Below, piece by piece: positions 16,263 through 25,924 of a stretch of DNA of 55,195 nucleotides. The translations under genes and the position numbers were made by a program. The notes beneath the pieces were generated by a model that did not search any database, was not told where the DNA came from, and was given only the letters and a program-made list of their open reading frames with translations. Position 1 is the stretch's first letter. Every line of letters begins with the position of its first letter. Source of the DNA: an uncultured Rhodospirillales bacterium (GTDB lineage: Bacteria; Pseudomonadota; Alphaproteobacteria; Reyranellales; Reyranellaceae); contig CADECW010000036.1 in NCBI GenBank assembly GCA_902825855.1, forward strand, positions 1-55,195, read 5' to 3'.

Positions 16263-16330
16263 CAACACCCCGTCATCCCGACCGGAGCGTGAAGCACTTC
16301 GCTTCGCTCCGGTCGGGATGACGGGGTTGT
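16263..16330. repeat. REP-like long inverted repeat after argE
   Basis: Two arms (ACCCCGTCATCCCGACCGG and on, 23 bases matching exactly) face each other around a short GAAG/CTTC centre and form a stem of roughly 30 base pairs. One arm matches the element at 6722. Such extragenic palindromes are common 3' of genes and may protect transcript ends; the hairpin is followed by GTTATATT, so it could also stop transcription. Confidence 0.8.
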
Positions 16331-16460
16331 TATATTGCCTCCCTTCGCGGCCGGGCCTGCTACCAGCTGCCGTCAGCTTAACTGAACTCGCCTGACCGAT
16401 TCCGATGGTTGCGCGTCGCGATGATCGTCGCGAACATGCGGGCGCTTGGCGGAGGGGCAG

Positions 16461-17438
16461 ATGAAAGCCGTCATATGTCGCGAGTTCTCTGGTCCGGATC
16501 GGCTGGAGATCGGCGAAGCGCCCGAGCCCGTGCCGGGGGCAGACGAGATCCTGATCGAGGTCCATGCCGCCTCGGTGACCTACATGGATCGCCTGCTGGT
16601 GTCGGGCGGCTACCAGATGCGACCGCCCACGCCGTTCGTGCCGGGAACGGAAGGGGCAGGCGTCGTGGTCGGGCTGGGTGACAAGGTCACGCAATTCCGC
16701 GTCGGCGATCGCGTCGCCTGCATGAACTGGATCGGCGGCATGGGCGAGCGCATGGTCGCCAAGGCGTGGAAATCCGCGCGCTTGCCCGACAGCGTCTCCT
16801 TCGCGGTCGGCGCGACCATCCTCCACAGCTACGACACCGCGTGGTACGCGCTGGCAGACCGCGCCCAGCTGACAAAGGGCGAAACCGTCGTCGTCACCGG
16901 TGCGGGTGGCGGCGTCGGCATGGCGGCGGTCGACGTCGCCTTGCATCTCGGCGGCGAGGTGATCGCCGCCATCGGCTCGGAAGGCCATGTCGCAGCGCTG
17001 AAGGCGCGCGGCGTGAAGCGCATCCTCAACTACGCCAAGGAGGACGTGCGCAAGCGGCTCGGCGAGCTGACCGATGGCCACGGCATCGATGTGTGCTTCG
17101 ACAATGTCGGCGGCGCGCTGTTCGAGCAGCTCGCGCGTTCGATGGCCTGGTGCGGCCGGCTGATGCCGATCGGCTTCGTCGGCGGCGAGGTGCCGAAGCT
17201 CGCCATGAACCTGCCGCTCCTGAAGAACTTTTCCGTGGTCGGCGTGTTCGCCGGCGCCTGGGAGGATCGCGAGCCCGAAGCGGCGCGGCAGGTCAAGGAG
17301 ACGATCATGGCTCTGGTCGCGGCCGGGAAGCTCAACCCCCATGTCGGCCTGGTGGTGCCGATGACCGAGATCGGACGGGCCATGGCGGCGATCGGCGAGC
17401 GCACTGCCAGCGGCCGCGTCATCGTCACCATCCGCTGA
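16461..17438 (+). CDS. NADPH:quinone oxidoreductase-family (medium-chain) dehydrogenase
   Basis: This 325-residue protein of the zinc-free medium-chain dehydrogenase/reductase family has a GroES-like catalytic domain (1-115) and a Rossmann domain with VVTGAGGGVGMAAV (about 145-158). The zinc-ligand Cys/His set of alcohol dehydrogenases is missing, which fits quinone oxidoreductase or enoyl reductase-like members. The substrate is unknown. The ATG at 16461 has GGAGGGG close upstream; the earlier frame start at 16446 would place that site inside the gene. A methyltransferase gene follows after 16 bases, so the two form a likely operon. Confidence 0.85.
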   Translation: MKAVICREFSGPDRLEIGEAPEPVPGADEILIEVHAASVTYMDRLLVSGGYQMRPPTPFVPGTEGAGVVVGLGDKVTQFRVGDRVACMNWIGGMGERMVAKAWKSARLPDSVSFAVGATILHSYDTAWYALADRAQLTKGETVVVTGAGGGVGMAAVDVALHLGGEVIAAIGSEGHVAALKARGVKRILNYAKEDVRKRLGELTDGHGIDVCFDNVGGALFEQLARSMAWCGRLMPIGFVGGEVPKLAMNLPLLKNFSVVGVFAGAWEDREPEAARQVKETIMALVAAGKLNPHVGLVVPMTEIGRAMAAIGERTASGRVIVTIR

Positions 17439-17454
17439 ACTTCAAGGATGCATC

Positions 17455-18474
17455 ATGGTAAAGCCGCTCGATGACGTGCGCCAAATCTCGGCGCTGACCT
17501 ACGGCTTCATCGCCTCGAAGGCTCTATTCGCCGCGGTCGACCTCGATCTCTTCACCCGGATCGCCGGGGGCACCGCCAACCTCGAAACCCTCGCAAATGC
17601 CACCGCTGTGGCGCCCAACCGACTGCGGACGTTGCTCACTGCATTGAAGACCGTGGGCCTCGTCACCGAGACCGACGGCAAGTTCGCCAATTCGCCGGCT
17701 GCGGCAACCTACCTCGTCGCCGGCGCGCCGGGCGATTTTCGCGACTACATCAGCGTGGTGAACGGCGGCTTCCTCTATGAAGGCCTGAGGCATCTCGGCA
17801 AGGCAATGCGCGGCGAACGCACCTTCCCCGACAAGGGCTTCTACGAGGGCATCGTCTACTCCGAAGGGGGTGTCGGCGGCTCGGCCTTCAGCCGGGCCCA
17901 GCATGCCGGCTCGCTCGGGCCCGCGCAGGTCATGGCGCGGCGCGTCGACCTCGGCAGCGCCACGACGTTGCTCGATGTCGGCGGCGGCAGCGGCGCCTAC
18001 ACGCTCGCTTTCCTGCGCAAGAACCCCAAGCTCAGCGCTACCATCCTCGACTTTCCGCAGACCGTCGACACCGCCCGCCGCTACGCCGCGGAGGCCGGCA
18101 TGGCCGACCGGGTGAACCACGTGGCCGGCAACGCGCTCACCACGCCGTGGCCTGGCGAGCAGGACGTGGTGCTGATGTCCTATGTGTGGAGCGCCGTCGG
18201 CGGCAACGACATTCGCACGCTGGCGAGCCGCGCCTTCGATTCCCTGAAGCCGGGCGGCCAGGTGCTGATCCACGACTTCATGGTCGACGACGACCACTCG
18301 GGCCCGGCTTTTGCCGCCTGGTACCTGCTCGGCGCGTTGCCGGACAACCCGGAGGCCGAGTGCCTGTCAGGCGGTTTCGTCGAACGCTGCCTCAGCGACG
18401 CCGGCTTCTCGGTCGACGGTACCGAACCGATGCTTCACGAGATCACTGCGCTCACGCGTGCCCGAAAACCGTAG
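17455..18474 (+). CDS. SAM-dependent methyltransferase (plant-type O-methyltransferase family)
   Basis: This 339-residue protein has an N-terminal winged-helix dimerisation domain (about 10-95) followed by a class I methyltransferase core. The SAM-binding motif is LLDVGGGSGAYT (about residues 173-184), and acidic Asp residues in ILDFPQTVD bind the SAM ribose. The layout is that of COMT/acetylserotonin O-methyltransferase-like enzymes and of polyketide-type O-methyltransferases. The expected catalytic His is not certain. It probably shares an operon with the oxidoreductase before it, so both may modify the same aromatic or quinone substrate (inference). Confidence 0.85.
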   Translation: MVKPLDDVRQISALTYGFIASKALFAAVDLDLFTRIAGGTANLETLANATAVAPNRLRTLLTALKTVGLVTETDGKFANSPAAATYLVAGAPGDFRDYISVVNGGFLYEGLRHLGKAMRGERTFPDKGFYEGIVYSEGGVGGSAFSRAQHAGSLGPAQVMARRVDLGSATTLLDVGGGSGAYTLAFLRKNPKLSATILDFPQTVDTARRYAAEAGMADRVNHVAGNALTTPWPGEQDVVLMSYVWSAVGGNDIRTLASRAFDSLKPGGQVLIHDFMVDDDHSGPAFAAWYLLGALPDNPEAECLSGGFVERCLSDAGFSVDGTEPMLHEITALTRARKP

Positions 18475-18484
18475 TCGCTTCCTG

Positions 18485-20011
18485 CTACTTCAGCTTCACG
18501 CCGGTTACGCGGATCAGGCCGTCTGGATAGGGCTTGAAGCCTTCCAGCCGGTTGGTGTGGGCGATCAGGTACTTGGGATGGAAGAGGTAGATCATCCATC
18601 CGTCGGGCAGGAACTTGGCCGCGATCTTTTCGTAGATGGCCTTGCGGGTCGCGAAATCGTTCGAAGCGCGGGCGTCGCGATGCCACTGGTCGATGTCCTT
18701 GTCGCAGTAGCGCCCGGTGTTCAGCGGTGAGCCGCAGGTCTGGTAGAGCACGGTATTGCCGTCGGGATCGATGCGGCCGCTCCAGTTGTTCTCGTAGAGC
18801 TGGAAGTCGCCTTCCTCTGCGGTCTTGAGCGCGGTCGCCGCCTCGACGACGCGGATTTTCAGGTCGAAGCCCGCCTCGGCGGTCATCGACTGCAGCACCT
18901 CGGCGAGCTGGCGGGTCTCGGGATTGTTGCCGACCATGAAGTCGATCGCGATCCGGCCGGTGACGCCCGCTTCCTTCATCAGCGCCTTGGCCTTGGCGAT
19001 GTCGCGCTTCGGGACAGGGAAAGCCTGTTGGTACCACGCGCTCTGTGGGCTGACCCACTGGTTGCCGGGAACGAACTCGCCGTTGAACACCACCTGGTTC
19101 AGCGCCTCGCGGTCGATCGCAAGGTCGAAGGCGCGGCGCACGCGCGCGTCCTTGCCCAGCGGATTGTCCGCCTTCGGCCCGTTGGCGACGTTGACCAGCA
19201 GCGCGAAGAAGCCGAGCGACACGGCCGAACTCAGCCTGAGCTTGGGATCGTCGCGCACTGTCTTGATGTCGGTCGCCAGCACGCGCTCCATCATGTCGAG
19301 CCCACCCGAGCGCAGGTTGGCCAGCCGCACGGTGCTGTCGACGATCGGCACGTAGGTGATCTTGTCGATGAAGATCTGGTCCTTGTTCCAGTAGTCGGCG
19401 AACTTTTCGAGCACGATGCGGTCCTGGGCGACACGCTCGACGAACTTGTACGGTCCCGCGCACACGGGTTTCAGCGCGAACTTGTCGCCGGAAGCCTCCG
19501 CTGCCTTCGGCGACACCATCATCCCGGCGCGGTCGGTGAGCTGGGCGAGCAGCGGCGAGAAGGGCTGCTTGAGGTTGAGCTTCACCGTGAGCGGGTCCGC
19601 GACCTCGACGCTCTCGACAGCGGCAAGCTCGGGCTTGCGGAAGGAGCCTTTCATGTTCATGTGCCGCTCGAGGCTGTACTTCGCCGCTTCGGCAGTGAAC
19701 GGCTCGCCATCGTGGAACTTCACGCCGGGCCGGAGCTTGATGGTGACGGTCTTGCCGTCGGCCGAAGTGTCGGCGCCGAGCGCGAGCTGGGGCACGATCC
19801 CCGCTTTCTCGTCGATCTCGAAGAGCTTGTCGCACAGTGCGGCGAAGACGATGCGTGTCGTGTAGAAGCGCGATGTCGTCGGATCGAGGCCGTCGGGATC
19901 GTCGCCCAGGCCGATGCGCAGGCTGCCCTGTGCGAACGCGCTGCCGGTGGCGCCGCCTGCAGCCAGCGCAAGCGCGACAACACGGGCAAGAAGGCGAGTG
20001 GTCTGTCTCAT
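18485..20011 (-). CDS. ABC transporter substrate-binding protein, family 5 (oligopeptide/nickel type)
   Basis: This 508-residue periplasmic protein has a signal peptide (about 1-28, ending SAFAQ). The family-5 signature region VTIKLRPGVKFHDGEPFTAE lies near residues 80-100, and a bilobal SBP_bac_5 fold follows. Such proteins feed peptides, nickel, opines or sugars to an ABC permease. No permease or ATPase gene lies on either side, so this is an orphan that must use a transporter encoded elsewhere. The ATG at 20011 has GGAGGG at suitable spacing; the longer frame upstream lacks a signal peptide. It converges with the methyltransferase gene. Confidence 0.88.
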   Translation of the reverse strand: MRQTTRLLARVVALALAAGGATGSAFAQGSLRIGLGDDPDGLDPTTSRFYTTRIVFAALCDKLFEIDEKAGIVPQLALGADTSADGKTVTIKLRPGVKFHDGEPFTAEAAKYSLERHMNMKGSFRKPELAAVESVEVADPLTVKLNLKQPFSPLLAQLTDRAGMMVSPKAAEASGDKFALKPVCAGPYKFVERVAQDRIVLEKFADYWNKDQIFIDKITYVPIVDSTVRLANLRSGGLDMMERVLATDIKTVRDDPKLRLSSAVSLGFFALLVNVANGPKADNPLGKDARVRRAFDLAIDREALNQVVFNGEFVPGNQWVSPQSAWYQQAFPVPKRDIAKAKALMKEAGVTGRIAIDFMVGNNPETRQLAEVLQSMTAEAGFDLKIRVVEAATALKTAEEGDFQLYENNWSGRIDPDGNTVLYQTCGSPLNTGRYCDKDIDQWHRDARASNDFATRKAIYEKIAAKFLPDGWMIYLFHPKYLIAHTNRLEGFKPYPDGLIRVTGVKLK

Positions 20012-20091
20012 GGTCCCTCCGCAGCAGAACGCCTGTGACAGCATAGACGGGTGCACGGTCCGTGCCAGAGGCGCCGGAAACACCGAAAGCG

Positions 20092-20757
20092 TCATGACCT
20101 CCGCGAAGACAGGAGAGCGGCGACCGCCGTGTGTCCTGACGCTGTCGCTCTCTTCAGAGCGGTCGTACCGTCCTTGGCCGCATGGCCGACGTCGGCGCCG
20201 GCCCCGATCAATCGCCTGACCAGCGCGGTGTCGCCGCTCGCGGCGCAGATCAGGGCGGTCCACCCATTTGCATCGGTCCGATTGGCGTCGGCGCCGGCGT
20301 CCAGAAGTCGGTCGACGAGGGTATCGTCGCCGCCCAGCGCGGCTCGCATCAGAGCCGTCTTTCCGCGGTTGTCGGCATGATTGGGATTGGCACCGGCTTT
20401 CACGAGATGATCGACCATCTCGCCGCGCCGGTTCTCGGCGGCCCGCATCAGGGCGGTCTTCCCCTTGTTGTCCGCTTGTTCGACCTTTGCCTTGGCCGCG
20501 AGCAGCCGGTCGGCGACGGCAACGTGACCGCCTTCCGCCGCCCGCATGAGCGCGGTCAGGCCCTTGACGTCCGGACGATCGACCGCGGCGCCGGCGGCCA
20601 GCAAGCGCTCGACGACAGAAGCATGGCCGCGACCGGCGGCGCTCGCCAGCGCCGTCCAGCCGTTGCCGTCTGCGTGGTTGACATCGGCCCCGGCGGCAAG
20701 GAGCTGGCTGACGCGGGCGGCATCGCCACTGAGAGCGGCCATGATAAGGTCTTCCAT
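20092..20757 (-). CDS. Ankyrin-repeat protein
   Basis: This 221-residue protein is made almost entirely of about six ankyrin repeats of 33 residues, each with the pattern GxTALxxAAxxGH...VxxLLxAGAxxxxxD (for example DGNGWTALASAAGRGH). Ankyrin repeats bind partner proteins; nothing shows which one. There is no signal peptide or membrane segment, so it is probably cytoplasmic. The ATG at 20757 has a strong GGAGGT seven bases upstream; a GTG three codons earlier is less likely. The neighbours are unrelated in function. Confidence 0.88.
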   Translation of the reverse strand: MEDLIMAALSGDAARVSQLLAAGADVNHADGNGWTALASAAGRGHASVVERLLAAGAAVDRPDVKGLTALMRAAEGGHVAVADRLLAAKAKVEQADNKGKTALMRAAENRRGEMVDHLVKAGANPNHADNRGKTALMRAALGGDDTLVDRLLDAGADANRTDANGWTALICAASGDTALVRRLIGAGADVGHAAKDGTTALKRATASGHTAVAALLSSRRS

Positions 20758-20833
20758 CGACAACACCTCCGTGCGGAGACTGGCACGAGGGCCCTCACCA
20801 GGTCAGCCGGAATCGGCACCACCGACCGGCTGG

Positions 20834-22117
20834 TCAGCAGGCCGCCAAGGCCTGTGCAAGGTCGGCAATCAGATCATCCGGATGTTCGATGCCCACCGAC
20901 AGGCGGATGGTCGTGTCGAGCACACCGATGCGATCGCGCACGTCGGCCGGAACGCCGGAGTGCGTCATGGCGGCAGGGTGGCTCGCCAGCGATTCGGTGC
21001 CGCCCAGGCTGACCGCGAGCTTGAAGATCTGCAGAGCGTTGAGGAAAGCGAAGGCTTGTTTCTCGCCGCCCTTGACGTCGAACGAGAAGGTCGAGCCGGG
21101 TCCCGTGCATTGCCGGGCGTAGACCGACTGCGCGGGCGAGCCTTGCTGCAGGAAGCTCAGATAGTGGACCCTGTCGACCTTCGGATGATCGCGCAGGTAT
21201 TCGGCAACGTGCTGCGCATTGGAGTTGGCCCGTTCCATCCGGAGCCCCAGCGTCTCGAGCGAGCGGCCGAGCATCCAGCAGGAGTGCGGATCGAGCTGGG
21301 TGCCGACGCTGCCGCGCAGCGCCTTGATCGGCGCGATCGTGGCCTTCGAACCGAGCGCGGCGCCGGCTATGAGATCGGAATGGCCGCCGACGTATTTGGT
21401 CAGCGAATAGACCGAGACGTCGGCGCCGTGGGCGAGGGGGCGCTGGAACACCGGGCCGAGCAGGGTGTTGTCGCAGGCCAGGACCGGCCTGAACCCCTGC
21501 GCCGCGCCGATCTCGTCGGCGATCTTCGCCAGAAGCTCGATGTCGACCAGCGTGTTGGTCGGATTGGCCGGCGTCTCGGTCATGATGACCGATATCCGGC
21601 CTTTGCCGCGCGCCTGCTCGACGGCGGCGCGAACGGCGCGTTCGCTGACCCCGTCGACGAATCCCACGGCGCCGATGCGGAACTCCGCCATGGTGCGCGA
21701 TATCAGGGTCTCCGTACCGCCATAGAGCGGCTGGGAATGCAGGATGACGTCGCCAGGGCGAGCGAAGGCCAGGATCGTCGTGGTGATCGCCGACATGCCG
21801 GAGGAGAACAGCACGCAGGATTCCGCGCCTTCGTAGACGGCAAGCCGATCCTCGACGATCTCGCTGTTGGGATGGTTGAAGCGGGAATAGACGAGGCCGG
21901 CGGCGGTGCCTTCGGGCGGCTTCCGGCGTCCCGCGGTGTAGTCGAAGAAGTCGCGGCCTTCCTCCGCCGAGCCGAACACGAAGGTCGAGGTCAGGAAGAC
22001 CGGCGGCTTGACCGCGCCCTCCGACAGCATCGGGTCGTAGCCGTAGCTCAACATCAGGGTCTCGGGTCTGAGGACGTGATTGCCGATGCGGGTCTTGGAC
22101 GGACGAGGCGCGGCCAT
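20834..22117 (-). CDS. Cystathionine gamma-synthase/lyase-family PLP enzyme
   Basis: This 427-residue PLP-dependent enzyme of the Cys/Met metabolism family has the PLP lysine Lys241 in [13 protein letters not shown]. Other family features are the phosphate-binding SSGMSAI (105-111) and YSRFNHPN (77-84). It differs clearly from metZ at 9980 by a longer N-terminal part and the [10 protein letters not shown] loop. The family includes cystathionine gamma-lyase, methionine gamma-lyase and related C-S enzymes, and I cannot choose among them. The neighbouring FAD amino-acid-type oxidoreductase and Lrp regulator hint at amino-acid breakdown (inference). Confidence 0.87.
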   Translation of the reverse strand: MAAPRPSKTRIGNHVLRPETLMLSYGYDPMLSEGAVKPPVFLTSTFVFGSAEEGRDFFDYTAGRRKPPEGTAAGLVYSRFNHPNSEIVEDRLAVYEGAESCVLFSSGMSAITTTILAFARPGDVILHSQPLYGGTETLISRTMAEFRIGAVGFVDGVSERAVRAAVEQARGKGRISVIMTETPANPTNTLVDIELLAKIADEIGAAQGFRPVLACDNTLLGPVFQRPLAHGADVSVYSLTKYVGGHSDLIAGAALGSKATIAPIKALRGSVGTQLDPHSCWMLGRSLETLGLRMERANSNAQHVAEYLRDHPKVDRVHYLSFLQQGSPAQSVYARQCTGPGSTFSFDVKGGEKQAFAFLNALQIFKLAVSLGGTESLASHPAAMTHSGVPADVRDRIGVLDTTIRLSVGIEHPDDLIADLAQALAAC

Positions 22118-22178
22118 GGCGTTTCTCCTGTCGGCGGTGTGGGGGTGCGACAGGATACGCCAAAAAACGTCCGAGCCG

Positions 22179-23507
22179 TCACATCAGGCCCGGCTCGCCT
22201 AGATCGGTCCCGTCGACCAGGCGGCTGTAGCGATAGGGATGCGGATCGACGATCGGCGAATCGTTGGCGACGATGTCGGCGGCGAGCCGCCCCGCGCCCG
22301 GACCGATGCCGAAACCATGGCCGCTGAAGCCCGCCGAGACATGCAGGCCCGGCAGCTTGTCGATGGCGGAGATCACCGGAATCCAGTCGGGCGTGAAGTC
22401 GATCAGCCCGCCATACTTGTGCGCGATCTTCACGTTGGCGAGTTCGGGATAGACTTCGGCGATGCGCTTCTGCGCGAAGCTGACCAGCTTCTCCTGCGGC
22501 GGCGGGTCGTAGGTGCGCATGCGTTCGAAGGGCGAGACGGTATCGTTGCGCCAGCTCATGATCGCTTCGGGGCCGTCGAAGAACGAGCGGCCGACCCGGA
22601 CGGTCAGAAGCTTGTAGCGCTTCTTGAACGTGCGCCAGAACGGCCGGGCATACATCATGCCTTGCGGGCTGAGCTCGAGCATGCCGCGGCCGCTGATGCC
22701 GATCGTGTAGCCGCCGTCGAGCCGGCGGCGCAGGGCGAAGTCCGGGGTGGAGACGCCGCCGTCGGTGACGTTCGGCGCCGGCTCGGTGAAGAACGAGGTC
22801 GAGCGCACCCCGGCCAACGGCATGGCGATGCCGTGGTGGCGGCAGAACATCGAGGTCCAGACGCCGCCGGCGACCAGCACGGCGCTGGCGCGGATCGTGC
22901 CTTTCTCCGTGGCCACGCCCGAGACGCGTCCTGCCGAGGTTTCCAGCCCGCGCGCCGCGCAGTCCTGGTGGATGGTGGCGCCGAGACGCCGCGCGCCTTC
23001 GGCGATCGCCGGCACGGCCAGCGCCGGTTCGGCACGGCCGTCGGTTGGCGAATGGATGCCGCCGACCCAGCTGCCGGTGCTGCCCGGCGACATCGCCCTG
23101 GCCTCGTCCGCCGACAGGACGTGGCTGCGCATCTGCATCTCGCGCGCCTTGTCGACCCATTGCACCCACCGGTCGAGGTCGGACCGGCTGGTCGTCACAT
23201 AGACGAGGCCGGTGCGGCGGAAGCCGGTCTCGGCGCCGAGCTCCTCGTTCAGGCTGCCCCACATGTCGACGGCGCGCTGCGCCAAGGGCAGTTCGCGCAG
23301 ATCGCGATTCTGCTGGCGGCACCAGCCCCAGTTGCGGCTGGACTGCTCGCCGGCGATGTAGCCCTTCTCGACTACCGCGACCGAATGGCCCTTCTTGGCG
23401 AGATGGTAGGCGGCGGTGATGCCGGCGATGCCGCCGCCGATCACGACCACGTCGGCGGACTGCGGCAGCTTGGCGTCGCTCTGGATGCGGGTGACAGGTG
23501 GCGACAT
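22179..23507 (-). CDS. FAD-dependent oxidoreductase, DadA/glycine-oxidase-like
   Basis: This 442-residue protein has an N-terminal FAD-binding Rossmann motif [13 protein letters not shown] (21-33) with Glu47 at the end of the second strand. The C-terminal [14 protein letters not shown] closes the DAO fold. The family oxidises amines or D-amino acids to imino products, passing electrons to oxygen or the respiratory chain. The middle region has the mobile substrate-binding sheet. The substrate is unknown. It lies downstream of an Lrp-type regulator and a dehalogenase on the same strand, with the PLP enzyme 62 bases further on. Confidence 0.88.
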   Translation of the reverse strand: MSPPVTRIQSDAKLPQSADVVVIGGGIAGITAAYHLAKKGHSVAVVEKGYIAGEQSSRNWGWCRQQNRDLRELPLAQRAVDMWGSLNEELGAETGFRRTGLVYVTTSRSDLDRWVQWVDKAREMQMRSHVLSADEARAMSPGSTGSWVGGIHSPTDGRAEPALAVPAIAEGARRLGATIHQDCAARGLETSAGRVSGVATEKGTIRASAVLVAGGVWTSMFCRHHGIAMPLAGVRSTSFFTEPAPNVTDGGVSTPDFALRRRLDGGYTIGISGRGMLELSPQGMMYARPFWRTFKKRYKLLTVRVGRSFFDGPEAIMSWRNDTVSPFERMRTYDPPPQEKLVSFAQKRIAEVYPELANVKIAHKYGGLIDFTPDWIPVISAIDKLPGLHVSAGFSGHGFGIGPGAGRLAADIVANDSPIVDPHPYRYSRLVDGTDLGEPGLM

Positions 23508-23564
23508 TGGGCGATCTTCCTCGGCTGGCGATGCGTGTCGAGCACCATCATCGCTTGGGGCAAT

Positions 23565-24071
23565 CTACGATTCAGGTTGCTCGACCAGCTCGGCCAGCGG
23601 ATAGGCCGTGCTGCGCTTGACCTGCTTGATGGTGACGTAGCTGAAGTACTTGTCGACCCCGAGGTCGCGGTCGAGCAGGCTCTCGACCGTGGTCTGGTAG
23701 TCGTGGATGTCCTGGGCGATGAACTGCGCCAGGTAGTCGTAGCCGCCGGTTACCAGGAAGCAGTTGAGGATCTGCGGGATCGCCTCGATGCCGCGCTCGA
23801 ATTTCAGGAAGTCCTCGCGCCGGTGGTTGCGCAGGGTGATTTCGGTGAACACGACGATGTTGCGGCATATGCGGTCGATTGCAAGTCGCGCGCCGTAGCC
23901 GTCGATGTAGCCGGCCGCCTCCATGCGCCGCACCCGCTGCATGCAGGGCGTGGCCGACAGCCCAACCGTATCCGCCAGCTCGAGATTGCTGATCCGTCCG
24001 GCCGCCTGCAGCGTTGCCAGGATCTTGAGATCGAGCCGGTCGAGACGGAGCGCGCCGCCACGATGTTTCAT
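23565..24071 (-). CDS. Lrp/AsnC-family transcriptional regulator
   Basis: This 168-residue protein has an N-terminal helix-turn-helix (LDRLDLKILATLQAAGRISN and then LADTVGLSATPCMQRVRRME) and a C-terminal RAM/AsnC ligand-binding domain with TGGYDYLAQ. Lrp-type regulators respond to amino acids. Its position just upstream of an amine/amino-acid oxidase-like gene suggests local control of that gene. The ATG at 24071 gives the usual length, and AGGCGG precedes it; upstream extension to 24128 overlaps the HAD gene end and is unlikely. Confidence 0.87.
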   Translation of the reverse strand: MKHRGGALRLDRLDLKILATLQAAGRISNLELADTVGLSATPCMQRVRRMEAAGYIDGYGARLAIDRICRNIVVFTEITLRNHRREDFLKFERGIEAIPQILNCFLVTGGYDYLAQFIAQDIHDYQTTVESLLDRDLGVDKYFSYVTIKQVKRSTAYPLAELVEQPES

Positions 24072-24111
24072 ACCGCCTGCCCCCTGGGTGGCGCAGGCTC
24101 GGCGCCTGGCC

Positions 24112-24861
24112 TTACGCAGATTCGCCACGAAGGTGGGTCTGATGCAAGACCACGAAATCGGCCATGCTGGCGACCTCGATATCCGGCGTCGCGAGCCCGC
24201 CCGGCGCCTCGGGGGCCGGCGTGGCGCCCCAGCCGCCGACCGACTTCCGCCGGTTGATCCACATCGTCGCCAGCCCGACGCTGCGCGCCGGCACCACGTC
24301 GTGGAAGATGCTCTGGGCAGTATGCAGGATGTCGCCCTTCCTGGTGCCGAAGCTGCGTTCCAGGTCGCCGAGCGCGTATTCGAAGTTGCGCAGGCTGGGC
24401 TTGTAGGAGCCGATGTCCTCGGCGGTCAGGATGCGGTCGAACTCGACGCCTAGCTTCTCTTTGCTGCTCGCGAAGGAGGCGCAGTCGACGTTGGAGAGGA
24501 TCACGAGCTTGTAGTAGCGCTTGAGGTACTGCAGCGAGGTCGCGCTGTCGGCGAAGGCCGGCCAGCGTCCGACCGACTGGCCGAACTCGGTCGCTTCGTC
24601 TCTGCCCGCCTTGATGCTCCACTTTTCGGCCAGTCGGCGATGCACCTCGGCCAGGATCTCGGGGTACAGCTTGCCGGGCGTCTCGGCTTCGCATGCGGCC
24701 TCGATCACGCCGAACGTCTCCAGGACGGTGCTGTCGTCGAGGTCGCGCCGTCCATGGCGGTCCAGCCACGGCCGCAGCTCGGCCAGGATGCCGCGCTCCC
24801 AGTCGATCAGGGTGCCGTAGCAATCGAAGGTTAGCGTCGTGAACTTGGTGACGTCGGGCAT
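24112..24861 (-). CDS. Haloacid dehalogenase type II-like HAD hydrolase
   Basis: This 249-residue HAD-superfamily protein has the nucleophile Asp13 in TFDCYGTLID, motif II Ser/Asn in ILSNVD, motif III Lys in SYKPS, and a type II cap domain between about 20 and 100. L-2-haloacid dehalogenases have this layout, yet many such proteins act on other organic acids or phosphates. No haloacid pathway is visible here. The ATG at 24861 has GGAGAG upstream. The Lrp gene starts 40 bases after its stop on the same strand, so co-transcription is likely. Confidence 0.85.
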   Translation of the reverse strand: MPDVTKFTTLTFDCYGTLIDWERGILAELRPWLDRHGRRDLDDSTVLETFGVIEAACEAETPGKLYPEILAEVHRRLAEKWSIKAGRDEATEFGQSVGRWPAFADSATSLQYLKRYYKLVILSNVDCASFASSKEKLGVEFDRILTAEDIGSYKPSLRNFEYALGDLERSFGTRKGDILHTAQSIFHDVVPARSVGLATMWINRRKSVGGWGATPAPEAPGGLATPDIEVASMADFVVLHQTHLRGESA

Positions 24862-24930
24862 GGCGGCTCTCCGGCTTCGATTTGGCGAGCTTAGTCCCGG
24901 TCGCGCGAGATCGGGCACTGAACTGGTGCC

Positions 24931-25004
24931 GCCTCGCAGTGAGATTCACTGCCGAGGCCTGTCGAAACAGTGGTTTTCACGCCACGTCGATGAGGAGCGT
25001 GGCG
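24931..25004. promoter_or_regulatory. Two inverted repeats between divergent HAD and GNAT genes
   Basis: GCCTCGCAGTGA (24931-24942) faces TCACTGCCGAGGC (24946-24958), a 12-base match with one bulged base around GAT. A second pair CGCCACG/CGTGGCG lies at 24980-24986 and 24998-25004. Both sit in the 180-base gap upstream of the divergent genes, where an operator would be expected. The neighbouring Lrp protein is a candidate binder, without direct evidence. Confidence 0.4.
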
Positions 25005-25041
25005 CTGCTGCTCTGCATGGTCCTGTGATAGTCCTCACGTC

Positions 25042-25917
25042 ATGAGCAACGATCTTCACGTGCGCCCGGCTGGCGCCGAGACGGCGCTGCGGCCGATGCA
25101 TGCCGGCGATGTCGCGGCAATGCACCAGCTGTCGCGGCAGATGTCGTGGCCGCATCGGCTGGAGGATTGCAGGCAGCTTTTCGAGCTCGGTGCCGGCAGC
25201 GTCGCCGTCGACGCGGCAGGGCTCACGATCGGCGTCGGCCTGCGCTGGAGCTTCGGCGGCGTCGGCACGATCGGCCTCGTGCTGGTCGCACCCGACCGAC
25301 AGGGCAGTGGCATCGGTCGCGCCCTGATGACGGCATTGATCGCAGACTCAGGATCGCGCGCACTGATGCTGAACGCGACAGCCGAAGGTCTGGGCCTCTA
25401 CAAGACGCTGGGCTTCGTTGCGACCGGTTCCGTCCGCCAGCACCAGGCGCGGTTCGACGAGGCGCCGGCCCTGCCGCACGTTGCGGACGTTGCCGTGCGC
25501 CGTGCCGTGCCGGCGGATCACGCGGCGCTCTGCGCCCTCGACGCCGCTTCCTTCGGCGCCGATCGTTCCGTGCTCATCGACCGCCTTCTGGCGAACGGCG
25601 AGGCCTGGTTGGTCGAACGCGCCGGGCGGCCTGCCGGCTTTGCAATGCTGCGCCCCTTCGGTCGCGGCACGATCATCGGCCCGATCGTGGCGCCGGACGA
25701 GCACGAGGCAATCGCCCTGGTAGCCTGTGCCGCCAGGGCCGCGCCAATCGGCGTGCTGCGCGTGGACATCGACGCAGAAGCCGAGGGTCTCGCGGCCTGG
25801 CTGACGGCCGCTGGCCTGCCGGCCATCGATACCGCGACGATCATGCTGCGCGGCCGGTGGCCCGAGATACGCAGAGGTCCGCGGCGCTTCGGTCTGGCTT
25901 TGCAGGCCTGGGGCTAG
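25042..25917 (+). CDS. GNAT-family N-acetyltransferase (two-domain)
   Basis: This 291-residue protein has an N-terminal GNAT domain (about 12-135) with the acetyl-CoA-binding stretch VAPDRQGSGIGRALM (about 79-93). A second, C-terminal domain (about 150-285) resembles the extra domain found in YitH/HolE-like acetyltransferases. It should acetylate an amine-bearing substrate in the cytoplasm; the substrate is unknown. The start lacks a clear ribosome site. The gene ends seven bases before the convergent dehydratase. Confidence 0.85.
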   Translation: MSNDLHVRPAGAETALRPMHAGDVAAMHQLSRQMSWPHRLEDCRQLFELGAGSVAVDAAGLTIGVGLRWSFGGVGTIGLVLVAPDRQGSGIGRALMTALIADSGSRALMLNATAEGLGLYKTLGFVATGSVRQHQARFDEAPALPHVADVAVRRAVPADHAALCALDAASFGADRSVLIDRLLANGEAWLVERAGRPAGFAMLRPFGRGTIIGPIVAPDEHEAIALVACAARAAPIGVLRVDIDAEAEGLAAWLTAAGLPAIDTATIMLRGRWPEIRRGPRRFGLALQAWG

Positions 25918-25924
25918 CCCCGGC

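Noticed and set aside
15294..17342. A 682-codon open frame on the minus strand across argE and the oxidoreductase; similar long antisense frames at 22239-24257, 25952-27871 and 39239-41272
   Set aside because: All lie opposite well-recognised genes, are Arg/Ala/Asp/His-rich and show no family motif. GC-rich third positions keep the antisense frames open.
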